This document shows positions 23,919 to 32,721 of a stretch of 32,775 nt of DNA, piece after piece. The stretch is taken from the NCBI GenBank assembly GCA_910586475.1, contig CAJUHM010000029.1:1-32775 (forward strand), written 5' to 3'. Source of the stretch: an uncultured Muribaculaceae bacterium. GTDB lineage: Bacteria > Bacteroidota > Bacteroidia > Bacteroidales > Muribaculaceae. Made by a program: the position numbers and the translations under genes. The number at the start of each line of letters is the position of its first letter. Position 1 is the first letter of the stretch. Under the pieces are notes generated by a model. It was not told the DNA's origin. It saw only the letters and a list, made by a program, of their open reading frames with translations, and searched no databases.

Positions 23919-26396
23919 TCACATCGGATCGACGTCGTAGTAGACGATCGCCGACTTTACGGCTCGGACGCGCGAGGCGTGCATCTCTTCGAGTGTCGCG
24001 CGCAGGATTTCCTTCACTTTTTTCATTGATGCGCTGACTTCTATTTTCAGCATGATTTTGCGGATAAAGAATGTCTGGACGCGTGCCACTACCGGCTCTT
24101 CCGGACCGAAAACGCGGTTTCCGAAGAGTTGACGCAGGCGACCGGCATAGAGCGATGCGAGTTCGTCGAGGTCGCGCGGGTCGCGGTGTTTGATGTAGAT
24201 GTAGATGAGCCGTGTGAACGGGGGATAGAAGAATGCCCGTCGCTCTTCGATCTGGTTTTCGTAGAATCCGCGGTAGTCGTGGCTGATGACGAACGGGAAA
24301 ATTGGATGTTCGGGCGTTCGTGTCTGTATGGCGACGATGCCCTGTGTGTCGCGACGTCCGGCCCGTCCTGCAACCTGGGAGATCATGTTGAAGGCCCGTT
24401 CAGAAGCCCTGAAGTCGGGCTGGTTGACCAGGGCGTCGGTGTTGACTATCGCAACGGTTCTGACGCGGTCGAAATCAAGGCCTTTGGTGACCATCTGCGT
24501 TCCGACAAGAATGCCGGCGTTTCCGCGCGAGAATTCGGTGATGATTTTCTGATAGCCGTCTTTGTTTCGGGTTGTGTCGAGATCCATTCTCAGCACTTTT
24601 TCGTCGGAGAAGGCCGATCCGATTTCGTCTTCCATCCGCTCGGTTCCGTAGCCGTGGACTTCGATTGCGGGTTCGCGGCATGCGGGACATGTCACCGGGA
24701 GGGGGTAGACTGCGCCGCAGTAGTGGCATACAAGGCGGTCGATGCGTTTGTGGTAGGTCAGGCTGACGTCGCAGTGTTCGCATTTCGGGGTCCATGCGCA
24801 TAGGCGACACTGCGCAACGGGCGCATAGCCGCGTCGGTTGAGGAAGATAATGGACTGCGCGCCTTCCGACAGAGAGCGGCGGATAAGGCTGACGGTCTCG
24901 CTGGCGAGGGCTCCGTTCATCAGGCGGGCGCGAGAGGCGGCTTTCGTGTCGATCAGTTTTATTTCCGGAAGCCGGACTCCGCCGAAGCGCTCGGAGAGTG
25001 TCACGAGTCCGTAGCGGCCTGAAAGGGCTTTATAGTATGTGTCGATTGCCGGAGTGGCTGATCCGAGAAGGACTTTCGCGCCATGCATCTTTGCAAGCAT
25101 GATGGAGGAGTCGCGGCCGTTGTAGCGTGGGGCGGGATCCTGCTGTTTGTAGCTTGATTCATGCTCTTCGTCGACAATGACGAGTCCGAGGTCGGCGAAT
25201 GGCAGGAAGATTGCTGAGCGCGGGCCGACAATGACTGCCGGTTCGGATGAGGTGAGAATCCGCCGGTAGAGGTCGACTCGTTCGTTGTCGGAAAATTTGG
25301 AGTGGTAGACGATTACTTTGCTGCCGAACACTCTCTGAAGACGGTCTGTGAGCTGGGTCGTCAGGGCGATTTCCGGAACGAGGTAGAGGACCTGCCGGCG
25401 CTGTTTGATGACGTGGTCGATCAGATGGATGTAGATTTCCGTTTTTCCGGAGGAGGTGACGCCATGCAGGAGTGTGACATCTTTTTCGGTCCATGAGCTG
25501 TGGAGGGCGGTGAGTGCCGTCTGCTGTGCATCGCTGAGGGCGGGCAGTGGAGAGGCGGTGTGGCCTGAGGGGGCGAAGCGGCTGATCTCTTTCTTATAGA
25601 TCCGTACGATTCCTTTGCGTTCGAGTTCAGAGATGATGGGGCGTGTCAGTGAGGTTCGTTCGAGGAGGTCGGTTAGTGTGACCTCTTTCAGTTCAGTTCC
25701 GTTCTGCATGAATGCCGACATTTCGAGCAGAGCCAGAAGAGCCGTCTGCTGTTTCCGTGCGCGGCTGACGGAATCGAACATTGCGTGGAGTCTGTCGCTG
25801 TCCCCCCGGTCGGCGTTTACGGCGACGTATGTGATCCTCCGGGCAACGTAGCGCTCTACGAGTTTCTCGGAGACCATCAGTATCTTGCGTTCGAGCATGC
25901 GTGCCGCAGTCAGGCTGACATTGGTGTAGCCGGTCGCTTTTTCAATCTCGGCGACCGACATGCGCTTGCCGTGGTGTTCGAGAATCTGGAGAATTACGGC
26001 TTCACGTTCGCTGAGGCTTTCGATCGGGATCTCGTCGTAGTCGGGCGAGAGTTCGATAAATGTCTCGCTTTCGACTTTGAGTGCGGCCGGGAGTGCGGCT
26101 TTCATGACCTCGCCGACGGAACAGAGATAGTAGTCGGCGATCCACTGCCATAGCCTGAGCTGGGGGTGACGCAGGATCGGATCTTCGTCGAGGGCCATTA
26201 TCAGCGGCTTTGTTTCATAGCTGTCCGGTTTGCGAGGAGTCAGCGATTCGACGATGGCGGTGTAGAATTTTTTTCTGCCGAACTGCACAAGGACTCTCTG
26301 GCCGGGTCTGATATGCCCGGTCAGGCTTTCGGGGATTTCGTAGGTGAAAGTTCCCGCAAGCGGCAATGGCAGAATGACTTCGGCGTAGAGCGTCAT
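23919..26396 (-). CDS. priA: Primosomal protein N' (replication restart helicase PriA)
   Basis: This encodes 825 aa. PriA recognises stalled forks and reloads the replisome. The N-terminal 3' DNA-binding domain is followed by a DEAH-type helicase: Walker A GVTSSGKTE at about residue 310, Walker B VDEEHE, GSATPA, and motifs V/VI with GTQMVTKGLDFD and QVAGRAGR. Zinc-binding cysteines sit between: CRLCAWTPKCEHC and CHYCGAV...CPAC. The ATG shares its first base with the stop of the upstream NUDIX gene (TAATG), implying coupled translation. It converges with the LptF/G gene with a 21-nt gap and no visible terminator. Confidence 0.96.
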   Translation of the reverse strand: MTLYAEVILPLPLAGTFTYEIPESLTGHIRPGQRVLVQFGRKKFYTAIVESLTPRKPDSYETKPLIMALDEDPILRHPQLRLWQWIADYYLCSVGEVMKAALPAALKVESETFIELSPDYDEIPIESLSEREAVILQILEHHGKRMSVAEIEKATGYTNVSLTAARMLERKILMVSEKLVERYVARRITYVAVNADRGDSDRLHAMFDSVSRARKQQTALLALLEMSAFMQNGTELKEVTLTDLLERTSLTRPIISELERKGIVRIYKKEISRFAPSGHTASPLPALSDAQQTALTALHSSWTEKDVTLLHGVTSSGKTEIYIHLIDHVIKQRRQVLYLVPEIALTTQLTDRLQRVFGSKVIVYHSKFSDNERVDLYRRILTSSEPAVIVGPRSAIFLPFADLGLVIVDEEHESSYKQQDPAPRYNGRDSSIMLAKMHGAKVLLGSATPAIDTYYKALSGRYGLVTLSERFGGVRLPEIKLIDTKAASRARLMNGALASETVSLIRRSLSEGAQSIIFLNRRGYAPVAQCRLCAWTPKCEHCDVSLTYHKRIDRLVCHYCGAVYPLPVTCPACREPAIEVHGYGTERMEDEIGSAFSDEKVLRMDLDTTRNKDGYQKIITEFSRGNAGILVGTQMVTKGLDFDRVRTVAIVNTDALVNQPDFRASERAFNMISQVAGRAGRRDTQGIVAIQTRTPEHPIFPFVISHDYRGFYENQIEERRAFFYPPFTRLIYIYIKHRDPRDLDELASLYAGRLRQLFGNRVFGPEEPVVARVQTFFIRKIMLKIEVSASMKKVKEILRATLEEMHASRVRAVKSAIVYYDVDPM

Positions 26397-26968
26397 TATG
26401 TCGTTTTGTCTGTCTGGCTGGAAAGAAAGAAGTAGCGCCAGAGTGGAGCAAGCATCAGCGACTGTTTCATTTCGTCGGACTTGAGCAGGTCGAGCAGTTC
26501 GGTGCGAGTCATTGTCAGCACGGCAATGTCTTCAGTCGGATCGAGATTGCGTCGGCCTGTCGGGATCACTCCGCGGGCAAGAAAACAATAGGTCAGATTG
26601 TTGGTCGTCGAGGGGTTGCCTGAGATGACACACTGCAATTCCCAGTCTCCGCCTGTGTAGCCCGTTTCTTCTAGCAGTTCGCGTCTGGCGGCATCAATCG
26701 GTTCTTCGCCCTCTTCGACAACGCCTGCACAAAGTTCGGTCGAAATGAGGCCAAGTCCGTGGCGATACTGGCGCACCATGACGAAGCGGTCATCTTCGGT
26801 AATGGCGATTATGTTGACCCAGGAGGGATATTCAAGTACGTAAAATTCCGGATTGATTGTGCCGTCGGGCATCTGCAGGCGGTCGCGGCGCGCAGTGAGC
26901 CACGGACGCCGGATCAGATATTCGCTGTCGATTACGTTCGGCCGCTGGATTTCATCTGTTTTCTTCAT
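26396..26968 (-). CDS. NUDIX hydrolase, ADP-ribose pyrophosphatase-like
   Basis: This encodes 190 aa from the ATG at 26966-26968; longer in-frame starts lie beyond the promoter. A complete Nudix box is present at about residues 82-104: G, five residues, E, seven residues, RELLEETGY. Upstream, QYRHGLGLISTELCAGVVEE resembles the ADP-ribose/NDP-sugar pyrophosphatase branch. Substrate is unknown; the linkage to priA suggests nucleotide-pool housekeeping but proves nothing. The stop overlaps the priA start by one base. Confidence 0.9.
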   Translation of the reverse strand: MKKTDEIQRPNVIDSEYLIRRPWLTARRDRLQMPDGTINPEFYVLEYPSWVNIIAITEDDRFVMVRQYRHGLGLISTELCAGVVEEGEEPIDAARRELLEETGYTGGDWELQCVISGNPSTTNNLTYCFLARGVIPTGRRNLDPTEDIAVLTMTRTELLDLLKSDEMKQSLMLAPLWRYFFLSSQTDKTT

Positions 26969-27002
26969 GATGGGTTGGCTTGGAGGGGAAAGATAGAAAT
27001 TA

Positions 27003-27034
27003 CAAAAGTACACATTTTTTTTACGAGATTCAAA
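27003..27034 (-). promoter_or_regulatory. Sigma-ABfr-type promoter of the NUDIX-priA operon
   Basis: On the minus strand TTTG (27031-27034), 20 nt, TACTTTTG (27003-27010), exact consensus. Leader about 28 nt. Confidence 0.8.
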
Positions 27035-27117
27035 CGGAACGCGCCTCCAAAGACTGAAAAAAATTAGTGGCGGAATGTAATTTTCTGAAAAAAACAGCGT
27101 CATATCTGAAAAAACAG

Positions 27118-27134
27118 AATCCCCCTGCGGGATT
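27118..27134 (+). repeat. 6-bp inverted repeat upstream of the ECF sigma gene
   Basis: AATCCC-CCTGC-GGGATT ends 20 nt before the sigma-factor ATG. No sigma-ABfr promoter is visible on the plus strand here, so the gene may use its own or another sigma factor. The dyad could be an operator or a leader hairpin. Confidence 0.35.
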
Positions 27135-27154
27135 TCCCAAATGGCAATAGACTG

Positions 27155-27658
27155 ATGCGAAAAGACCCTTCTGCAGACATCCGGTTCGCGGAGATTTTGA
27201 ACCAATATGACGCGCTTATCTATAAAGTGTGTTATATGTATGCTGAGGATGCCGAACATCTCCATGATCTTTATCAGGAGGTTGCGGCAAATATCTGGAC
27301 GGGACTGGATGGGTTTGCCGGCCGGTCGAAAGTTTCTACATGGGTCTACAGAATAGCTTTGAATACGTGTATAACTTATTTTCGGCGTCATGGCAAACAT
27401 TTGTCGGCCGAACGGCTTGGCGATGACGCGTATAATCTGGCCGACGATACTTCAGACGCCGAACGGGCTGCCAATCTGGCCAGAATGTATCAGCTGATAG
27501 GCCGGCTGGGCAAAGTCGACAAGGCGATCATCATGCTCTGGCTGGATGAACACAGTTACGAGGAGATTGCTTCAATTGTCGGAATCACCCGCCAGAATGT
27601 CGCTTCCCGATTGTTCCGTATCCGCAACCGTCTGGCCGAAGCTGCATCAAAAGACTAA
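27155..27658 (+). CDS. ECF-type RNA polymerase sigma factor
   Basis: This encodes 167 aa. Region 2 is visible as YDALIYKVCYMYAEDAEHLH..., then LYQEVAANIWTGL, with region 2.4 in STWVYRIALNTCITYFRR. Region 4 holds the HTH: HSYEEIASIVGITRQNVASR followed by LFRIRNRLAE. It lacks regions 1 and 3, as ECF factors do. The next gene, 43 nt downstream, encodes a four-helix membrane protein that is probably cotranscribed and may control it. It is divergent from the NUDIX-priA operon. Its regulon cannot be inferred from this window. Confidence 0.92.
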   Translation: MRKDPSADIRFAEILNQYDALIYKVCYMYAEDAEHLHDLYQEVAANIWTGLDGFAGRSKVSTWVYRIALNTCITYFRRHGKHLSAERLGDDAYNLADDTSDAERAANLARMYQLIGRLGKVDKAIIMLWLDEHSYEEIASIVGITRQNVASRLFRIRNRLAEAASKD

Positions 27659-27701
27659 TTGTACTGAATTATTTCTGTAAACATTTCTACTGATAAAAAA
27701 T

Positions 27702-28292
27702 ATGAATGACCATCTTGACTCAATAAAAACACAGTGGCAGAGCCTGAATGCTCCGTTTTCAGGACGGGGGAAGGCTTATGCTTCCGAAATTCTTAAACGG
27801 CGCAATCTTGGCCGTGTGGGGTCGAATCCGGTACGTATTGCTGGGGTCTACCGGCGTCTGACGGTTGTTTCAGGCGTGTGGATCGTTTTGTCGCTGCTCA
27901 TGGCGAGATCTCTTTTCCCTATGTGGCTGTCGTGTCTGATGGCTTCATATTTCGCTGTGATGGGTGCGATGTGCTATTCAGTACGAGAGTCGGCTTTGGA
28001 AATTGATTTTTCATCGATGTCTGTAGTCAGGGCGCTTGAGGCGGTCTACGGTTTGCAGCGCAAACTGCTGCGGCAGCGTGTGGTCGGTCTTATGATTATG
28101 TTTCCGGTTCTGATGATTCTGTTCTATTATTTTTCCGGAGTCAGTGTGGAGATGGTCTGGGGCGGAGTTGCCGGAGCGGTTATAGGCTTGTGTATCGGCC
28201 TGTCGCTGGACAGGCGCGTCCGCCGTCAGATAAAGGAGATGAAGCAGGCTTTGGAAGACGCGATGGGCGATTGTGTGTCTCCGTCGGTGTAG
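27702..28292 (+). CDS. Four-helix membrane protein paired with the ECF sigma factor
   Basis: This encodes 196 aa of unknown family. The N-terminal 50 residues are soluble and basic (ILKRRNLGRVGSNPVRIAGV). Four hydrophobic segments follow at about 50-70, 72-92, 128-148 and 150-168, with a charged loop (VYGLQRKLLRQR) between pairs. The C-terminal tail is charged (DRRVRRQIKEMKQALEDAMG). Position directly after the sigma gene suggests a membrane-bound anti-sigma or sensor, but it has no recognisable zinc-binding anti-sigma motif. It is closed by a bidirectional terminator. Confidence 0.75.
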   Translation: MNDHLDSIKTQWQSLNAPFSGRGKAYASEILKRRNLGRVGSNPVRIAGVYRRLTVVSGVWIVLSLLMARSLFPMWLSCLMASYFAVMGAMCYSVRESALEIDFSSMSVVRALEAVYGLQRKLLRQRVVGLMIMFPVLMILFYYFSGVSVEMVWGGVAGAVIGLCIGLSLDRRVRRQIKEMKQALEDAMGDCVSPSV

Positions 28293-28310
28293 ATTTATGT
28301 TTATGAAAAT

Positions 28311-28354
28311 AACAATGCGGGAGCATGTCTGGCAGACTCGCTCCCGCATTGTTT
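28311..28354. terminator. Bidirectional terminator between the ECF operon and the second barrel gene
   Basis: AACAATGCGGGAGC (28311-28324) and GCTCCCGCATTGTT (28340-28353) form a 14-bp perfect stem; TTTT on the plus strand, and A-rich sequence on the left gives a T-tract on the minus strand. Confidence 0.85.
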
Positions 28355-28373
28355 TCATATTGCCGGGTCCGAA

Positions 28374-28976
28374 TCAGAAGAGATAGGCGGCGGTCACGGT
28401 CCAGTAGCGGTTGTGGCCTTCAATGTTGGCTGTCGAGCTTGCTCCTATGGTTTTGAGGGCTTTGGTCATTCCGATGCTGTAGCTTGCGCTGAGCTGGAGG
28501 TGCTTGATGAGTTCGACGCCGAATCCGAAGTTCCATGCTGTGTCGAACTTGCGGTTTTTCCATGCGTTATCAAACGATTGTTTGCTTGTGAGGAACGAGA
28601 ATGTCGGACCTGTCATGAGGTAGGGACGTGCGATGTTGTTGATGATGGGAACATTGATTTTCCATTTCAGGTTGAGAGGAATGTCAATGTAGTCGCGGTT
28701 GTCTTTTGTCAGATTGTTGTTTTCGAGCCACTGGGTGTTGCGGCGAACGTACATGGCCGAAAGGTCGAAGCCGAGGCCGATTACCGGAACGGTGAACTCG
28801 ACCATCGCACCGCCGGTGAAGCCAGCGCGGTTGCTTGCGTCGAAGTCCGAACCGCTGAAGTGGAGCGAGTTCATTGCAACACCGGCTTTGAGACCGAAGC
28901 GGAACTGGGCGCTTGCAGTGAGCGATGACGCCACTGATGCAATCATGATTGCAAGAATGATTGAGATTTTTTTCAT
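28374..28976 (-). CDS. Small outer-membrane beta-barrel protein, paralogue of 11467-12087
   Basis: This encodes 200 aa. The signal peptide (MKKISIILAIMIASVASSLT) is cleaved after ASA before QFRFG. Regular amphipathic strands and the C-terminal AAYLF mark an eight-strand-type barrel of the PorT-like group. It shares with the 11.5-kb gene the start of the mature chain, the Gly-rich strand turns and the C-terminal strand pattern, but overall identity looks low. It lies 59 nt after ligA on the same strand. No promoter matching the consensus is seen in that gap, so it may be read through from ligA. Confidence 0.82.
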   Translation of the reverse strand: MKKISIILAIMIASVASSLTASAQFRFGLKAGVAMNSLHFSGSDFDASNRAGFTGGAMVEFTVPVIGLGFDLSAMYVRRNTQWLENNNLTKDNRDYIDIPLNLKWKINVPIINNIARPYLMTGPTFSFLTSKQSFDNAWKNRKFDTAWNFGFGVELIKHLQLSASYSIGMTKALKTIGASSTANIEGHNRYWTVTAAYLF

Positions 28977-29035
28977 TAGTCGTTTTGTTTTGGTTATTGA
29001 ATATGATGGTTTGTTGTGTGGGATCAGGGTGCCGG

Positions 29036-31042
29036 TCAGCTGATCATTGACAGGAAGGTGTCTTCGTCGATGATCGGAATTCCGAGTTTTGTGGCTTTTT
29101 CGAGTTTTGCCGGACCCATGTTGTCTCCGGCGAGAATATAGTCGGTCTTCTTGGAGATTGATCCGACGTTTTTGCCGCCGTTGCGCTCGATCATTTCCTT
29201 GTATTGGTCGCGCGAATGGTGGGTGAATGTTCCGGAAATGACGATTGATTTGCCTGCAAGACGGTCGGATCTGGAGGATTCATCTTCAGGAGGCATCTCC
29301 ATCTGAAGCCCGTGGGAGCGTAGGCGTTCGATCATCTCCCGGTTGGTCTGTTCGGCGAAAAATGCGGTAATCGAGGCGGCTATGCGCGGACCGATGTCGT
29401 CGATCTGTTCGAGTGCTTCGGCGGAAAGGGACATGAGATTGTCGATCGAGCGGGTTGCGCGGGCAAGTTTTTTTGCAACTGTTTCGCCGACGAACGGAAT
29501 CGACAGGGCGTAGATTACGCGTTCGAATCCGACTTTGCGGGACTCGTCGAGTCCCTGGAGAATGCGTTCGGCGCTTCGCTGTCCGAAGCCAGGCAGAGAC
29601 ATGAGGTCATTGACCGAGAGAGAGTAAAGGTCGGCGGCGTTTTTTATGAGTCCGGCATTGAAGAGGTCGCCTACGGTTTCTTCTCCGATCCCGTCGATGT
29701 TCATCATGCGGCGTCCGACAAAGTGCTCGACGCGGCCTGTGATCTGTGGGGTGCAGCGATATTTGTTCGGGCAGATCCAGGCGGCTTCGCCGGGTATGCG
29801 CTGAAGCGTGGTGCCGCAGGAGGGGCAGTCAGGGCGGAATCTGACGGGTAGGGAATCGGGTGTGCGGCTTTTGAGATCCACACCTGTGATTTTAGGGATG
29901 ATCTCGCCTCCTTTTTCGACGTAGAGCATGTCGTTGTCGTGGATATCGAGTGATTCCATGATGTCCTGATTGTGGAGCGAGGCGCGCTTGACGACAGTGC
30001 CCGACAGGAGCACCGGTTCGAGGTTGGCCACGGGTGTGATTATTCCGCTGCGGCCGACTTCGAACGAAACGGACCGAAGGCGCGTGAGAGCCCTTTCTGC
30101 CGGGAATTTATAGGCGATTGCCCAGCGCGGACTTTTGGCAGTGAAGCCGAGGTTGAGCTGCTGGCGCAGGCTGTTGACTTTGAAGACGAGTCCGTCGGTT
30201 GCCACGGGTAGTTCGCGGCGCGCTGTGTCCCAGTGGGATATGAAGGCGTCGACCTCTGCGGTCGAATGAAGCAGAGTCATCGCGTCGGAGATCTTGAATC
30301 CCCAGCTACGGGCTGCCATCATGTTGTCGAAGTGGTTGCCGAACGGGAGATTGTCGCCGATCAGATAATAGAGACATGCGTCGAGGCCCCGTCGTGCGAC
30401 TTCGGCGGAATTCTGCATCTTAAGAGTCCCGGAAGCAGCATTGCGTGGGTTGGCGAAGAGGGGTTCTTCGTTGAAAGCGCGTTCGGCATTGAGGCGCTCA
30501 AAGGCTTTCCACGGAAGCACAATCTCTCCGCGTATTTCGAAGCGGTCAGGCCATCCTGAGCCCTGAAGCAGAAGCGGAATGGATCGGATTGTCTTTACGT
30601 TGTCCGTCACAATGTCGCCACGCACTCCGTCGCCACGAGTGATGGCTCTGACCAGTCGGCCGTTTTCATAGAGAAGCGAGATCGAAGTCCCGTCGAATTT
30701 CAGTTCGCCGACAATCGCGACCTCCTCGCCGGGAAGAGCTTCGCGGCAGTGGCGCACGAAATCATCGACCTCGCCAACGGAATAGGTGTTGCCCAACGAT
30801 AACATCGGATGCTCGTGAAGTTCCTGTTCGAAGCCTTTGGCAGCGAGGTCACTGCCGACTCGCCGCGTCGGGGAGAGAGGATCGTCGAATTCCGGATGGT
30901 CACGTTCGAGAGCCTCAAGCTCCTTCATCATTGTGTCAAATTCGATGTCGGAGATGGTCGGATTGTTGAGAACGTAATAGTTATGATTATGTCGGTTGAG
31001 CTCGTTGCGGAGTTTTTCGATTCGATGTCTGATCGATTCCAT
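29036..31042 (-). CDS. ligA: NAD+-dependent DNA ligase LigA
   Basis: This encodes 668 aa, the standard length. Domain Ia (residues 1-65, with HNHNYYVLNNPTISD) binds NMN; the adenylation motif is GELKFDG with K115 as the AMP-accepting lysine. The OB-fold follows, then the zinc finger (CPSCGTT...CPNKYRC), tandem HhH motifs (DLMSLPGFGQRSAERIL; LEQIDDIGPRIAASI) and a C-terminal BRCT domain (LAGKSIVISGTF...NGGKNVGSISKKTDYIL). It seals nicks in replication and repair. It has its own promoter 30-60 nt upstream. Confidence 0.97.
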   Translation of the reverse strand: MESIRHRIEKLRNELNRHNHNYYVLNNPTISDIEFDTMMKELEALERDHPEFDDPLSPTRRVGSDLAAKGFEQELHEHPMLSLGNTYSVGEVDDFVRHCREALPGEEVAIVGELKFDGTSISLLYENGRLVRAITRGDGVRGDIVTDNVKTIRSIPLLLQGSGWPDRFEIRGEIVLPWKAFERLNAERAFNEEPLFANPRNAASGTLKMQNSAEVARRGLDACLYYLIGDNLPFGNHFDNMMAARSWGFKISDAMTLLHSTAEVDAFISHWDTARRELPVATDGLVFKVNSLRQQLNLGFTAKSPRWAIAYKFPAERALTRLRSVSFEVGRSGIITPVANLEPVLLSGTVVKRASLHNQDIMESLDIHDNDMLYVEKGGEIIPKITGVDLKSRTPDSLPVRFRPDCPSCGTTLQRIPGEAAWICPNKYRCTPQITGRVEHFVGRRMMNIDGIGEETVGDLFNAGLIKNAADLYSLSVNDLMSLPGFGQRSAERILQGLDESRKVGFERVIYALSIPFVGETVAKKLARATRSIDNLMSLSAEALEQIDDIGPRIAASITAFFAEQTNREMIERLRSHGLQMEMPPEDESSRSDRLAGKSIVISGTFTHHSRDQYKEMIERNGGKNVGSISKKTDYILAGDNMGPAKLEKATKLGIPIIDEDTFLSMIS

Positions 31043-31067
31043 GACTGTTGTGGGTGTTTTGGAATGA

Positions 31068-31099
31068 CAAATTTAGTTTAATCCTTGTTAAAATGCAAG
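31068..31099 (-). promoter_or_regulatory. Sigma-ABfr-type promoter of ligA
   Basis: On the minus strand CTTG (31096-31099), 20 nt, TAAATTTG (31068-31075). The -7 box is exact. The stretch 31100-31322 holds a small TTGGAT/ATCCAA dyad and a 53-codon open frame without a start; I call no gene in it. Confidence 0.7.
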
Positions 31100-31322
31100 T
31101 TTCGGAGGAGGTTTAGAGATTGTTTGGACTTGGATCAATCCAACCGGCTTTCTGATAGGTGGGGGAACGGGGCCTTATTCTTTCAAAGAGGGATTTTCCG
31201 AGGGATTTATGAAGACTTGCGCAGGGAGCGATGCGTAGGTCTCCTGATCGGAGGGTAGCGCTGAAAAGATGGCGCGAAAGGCAGAGGGGCTGATCGTTTT
31301 CGGTTCTCGGAAGTCCGGATCG

Positions 31323-32360
31323 TCAGTCGGGTCTGATGGCTATTTTCACAACTCCGTCGGACTTGGATTCAAATAGTTCGAAGGCCTCTTCGATCCGGCT
31401 CAGCGGGAAGCGGTGAGTCAGCAGGGGAGTGGTGTCGATTAGCCCTTCGGAAATTAGCTGCAGAGTCCGGTCGCAGTCGCATCCGTCGACACCACCTGTC
31501 TTGAACGTAAGGTTTTTGCCATAGATGTGAGGCAGCGGTAGGATTTGGTCATTGTCGTAAAGAGCCACGATTGTGACAATTGCATTGGGACGCGCCGCCT
31601 GCCATGCAAGCCGGAAAGAATCGTCCGATCCGGCAACCTCTATGACCCGGTCAGCTCCCCCGTGGGGACACGCTTTGGCGACAGTCGGCAGTAGCTCTTC
31701 CGTAGAGACGACTATCGCGTCCGGACAGAGCCTCTTGGCAAGATCCCGCCTCGAAGAATCCTTCTCGCAGACAATGATCCGGGCCGGATGTCGGAGCATT
31801 GCGCACAGAAGCGTACATAATCCGGTCGGACCGGCACCGATTATCGCGACAGAATCCGATTGTGAGATTTCGGAGATTTTTGTGGTCCAGAAACCCGTGG
31901 CCAGAATGTCTCCCACGAAAAGAGCCTGTTCGTCGCTGACATTATCCGGAATTTTGTTGAGGCCGTTGTCGGCGAGCGGGACTCTTACGTACTCGGCAAG
32001 TCCGCCGTCGATCCTGCAGCCAAGTGCCCATCCGCCGTTTGGATCAGTGCAATTGTTTACAAATCCGTTCTGGCAGAAGAAACATTCGCCGCAGAAAGTC
32101 TCGACATTGACCGTCACTCTGTCGCCAGGCGCGAACTTCGTCACTTCGGAACCAATGCTTTCAATTATACCCACCATTTCGTGGCCTACTGTCACACCTG
32201 TGACCGCACGCGGAACAGCCCCATGCTTTATGTGTACGTCCGATGAGCAGATGCTCGCCAGGGTGACTCTGACAATCGCGTCCGTCGGCTTGAGAATGAC
32301 AGGGCGGGGTTTGTCGGTCAATTTGAATTCCCCGGGAGCTATAAATGAAAAAGCTTTCAT
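31323..32360 (-). CDS. Zinc-dependent medium-chain alcohol dehydrogenase
   Basis: This encodes 345 aa. Catalytic zinc ligands are C38 (ASICSSDVH), H60/E61 (GHEMVG) and D150; structural zinc cysteines are C90, C93, C96 and C104 (CGECFFCQNG...C). The Rossmann motif is GAGPTG at 175-180, followed by E198 of VCEKDSSR at the end of the second strand, suggesting NAD+ rather than NADP+. It oxidises or reduces a small alcohol/aldehyde or polyol; isopropanol- or butanediol-dehydrogenase-like substrates are possible. It is transcribed alone, with a leader of about 140 nt. Confidence 0.9.
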   Translation of the reverse strand: MKAFSFIAPGEFKLTDKPRPVILKPTDAIVRVTLASICSSDVHIKHGAVPRAVTGVTVGHEMVGIIESIGSEVTKFAPGDRVTVNVETFCGECFFCQNGFVNNCTDPNGGWALGCRIDGGLAEYVRVPLADNGLNKIPDNVSDEQALFVGDILATGFWTTKISEISQSDSVAIIGAGPTGLCTLLCAMLRHPARIIVCEKDSSRRDLAKRLCPDAIVVSTEELLPTVAKACPHGGADRVIEVAGSDDSFRLAWQAARPNAIVTIVALYDNDQILPLPHIYGKNLTFKTGGVDGCDCDRTLQLISEGLIDTTPLLTHRFPLSRIEEAFELFESKSDGVVKIAIRPD

Positions 32361-32506
32361 AAGAATTGGAATAAATGAGATTGGAATTCTGATGTCAGGA
32401 ATGTCGTGATGCTGTTCCTGACCGATTTCAGACTGCGTGGAACGCTTCCATACGGGATTTCTGGCAATCGTCGATACGGAATCGCAGGCACTGTCAAATC
32501 GAATGT

Positions 32507-32537
32507 CAAAGTTAGATATAAAAAAACTACATACAAA
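32507..32537 (-). promoter_or_regulatory. Sigma-ABfr-type promoter of the alcohol dehydrogenase
   Basis: On the minus strand TTTG (32534-32537), 19 nt, TAACTTTG (32507-32514), exact consensus. The leader (32361-32500) shows no clear structure. Confidence 0.75.
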
Positions 32538-32659
32538 ATTAAAAATAATTACACATTTTTGTTTTTATGTAACGAGTTGATAGATAGGTTGTAGATGGGC
32601 GATATTGCGAAAGATTTATCATTTTTGTGTGAAAAAGATGAAAAAAAGAATGTGAAAAA

Positions 32660-32691
32660 TTTGGAGGAATGAAAAAAACTGACTAATTTTG
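32660..32691 (+). promoter_or_regulatory. Sigma-ABfr-type promoter of tRNA-Lys
   Basis: TTTG (32660-32663), 20 nt, TAATTTTG (32684-32691), exact consensus, about 30 nt before the mature tRNA 5' end. Confidence 0.8.
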
Positions 32692-32721
32692 CATCGCAAT
32701 TCGGAACAACACCGACTCGCA

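Noticed and set aside
31185..31330. 53-codon minus-strand open frame between the alcohol dehydrogenase and ligA, with rather protein-like composition
   Set aside because: No ATG, GTG or TTG start, and no homology I recognise; it could be a remnant, but the evidence is too thin.
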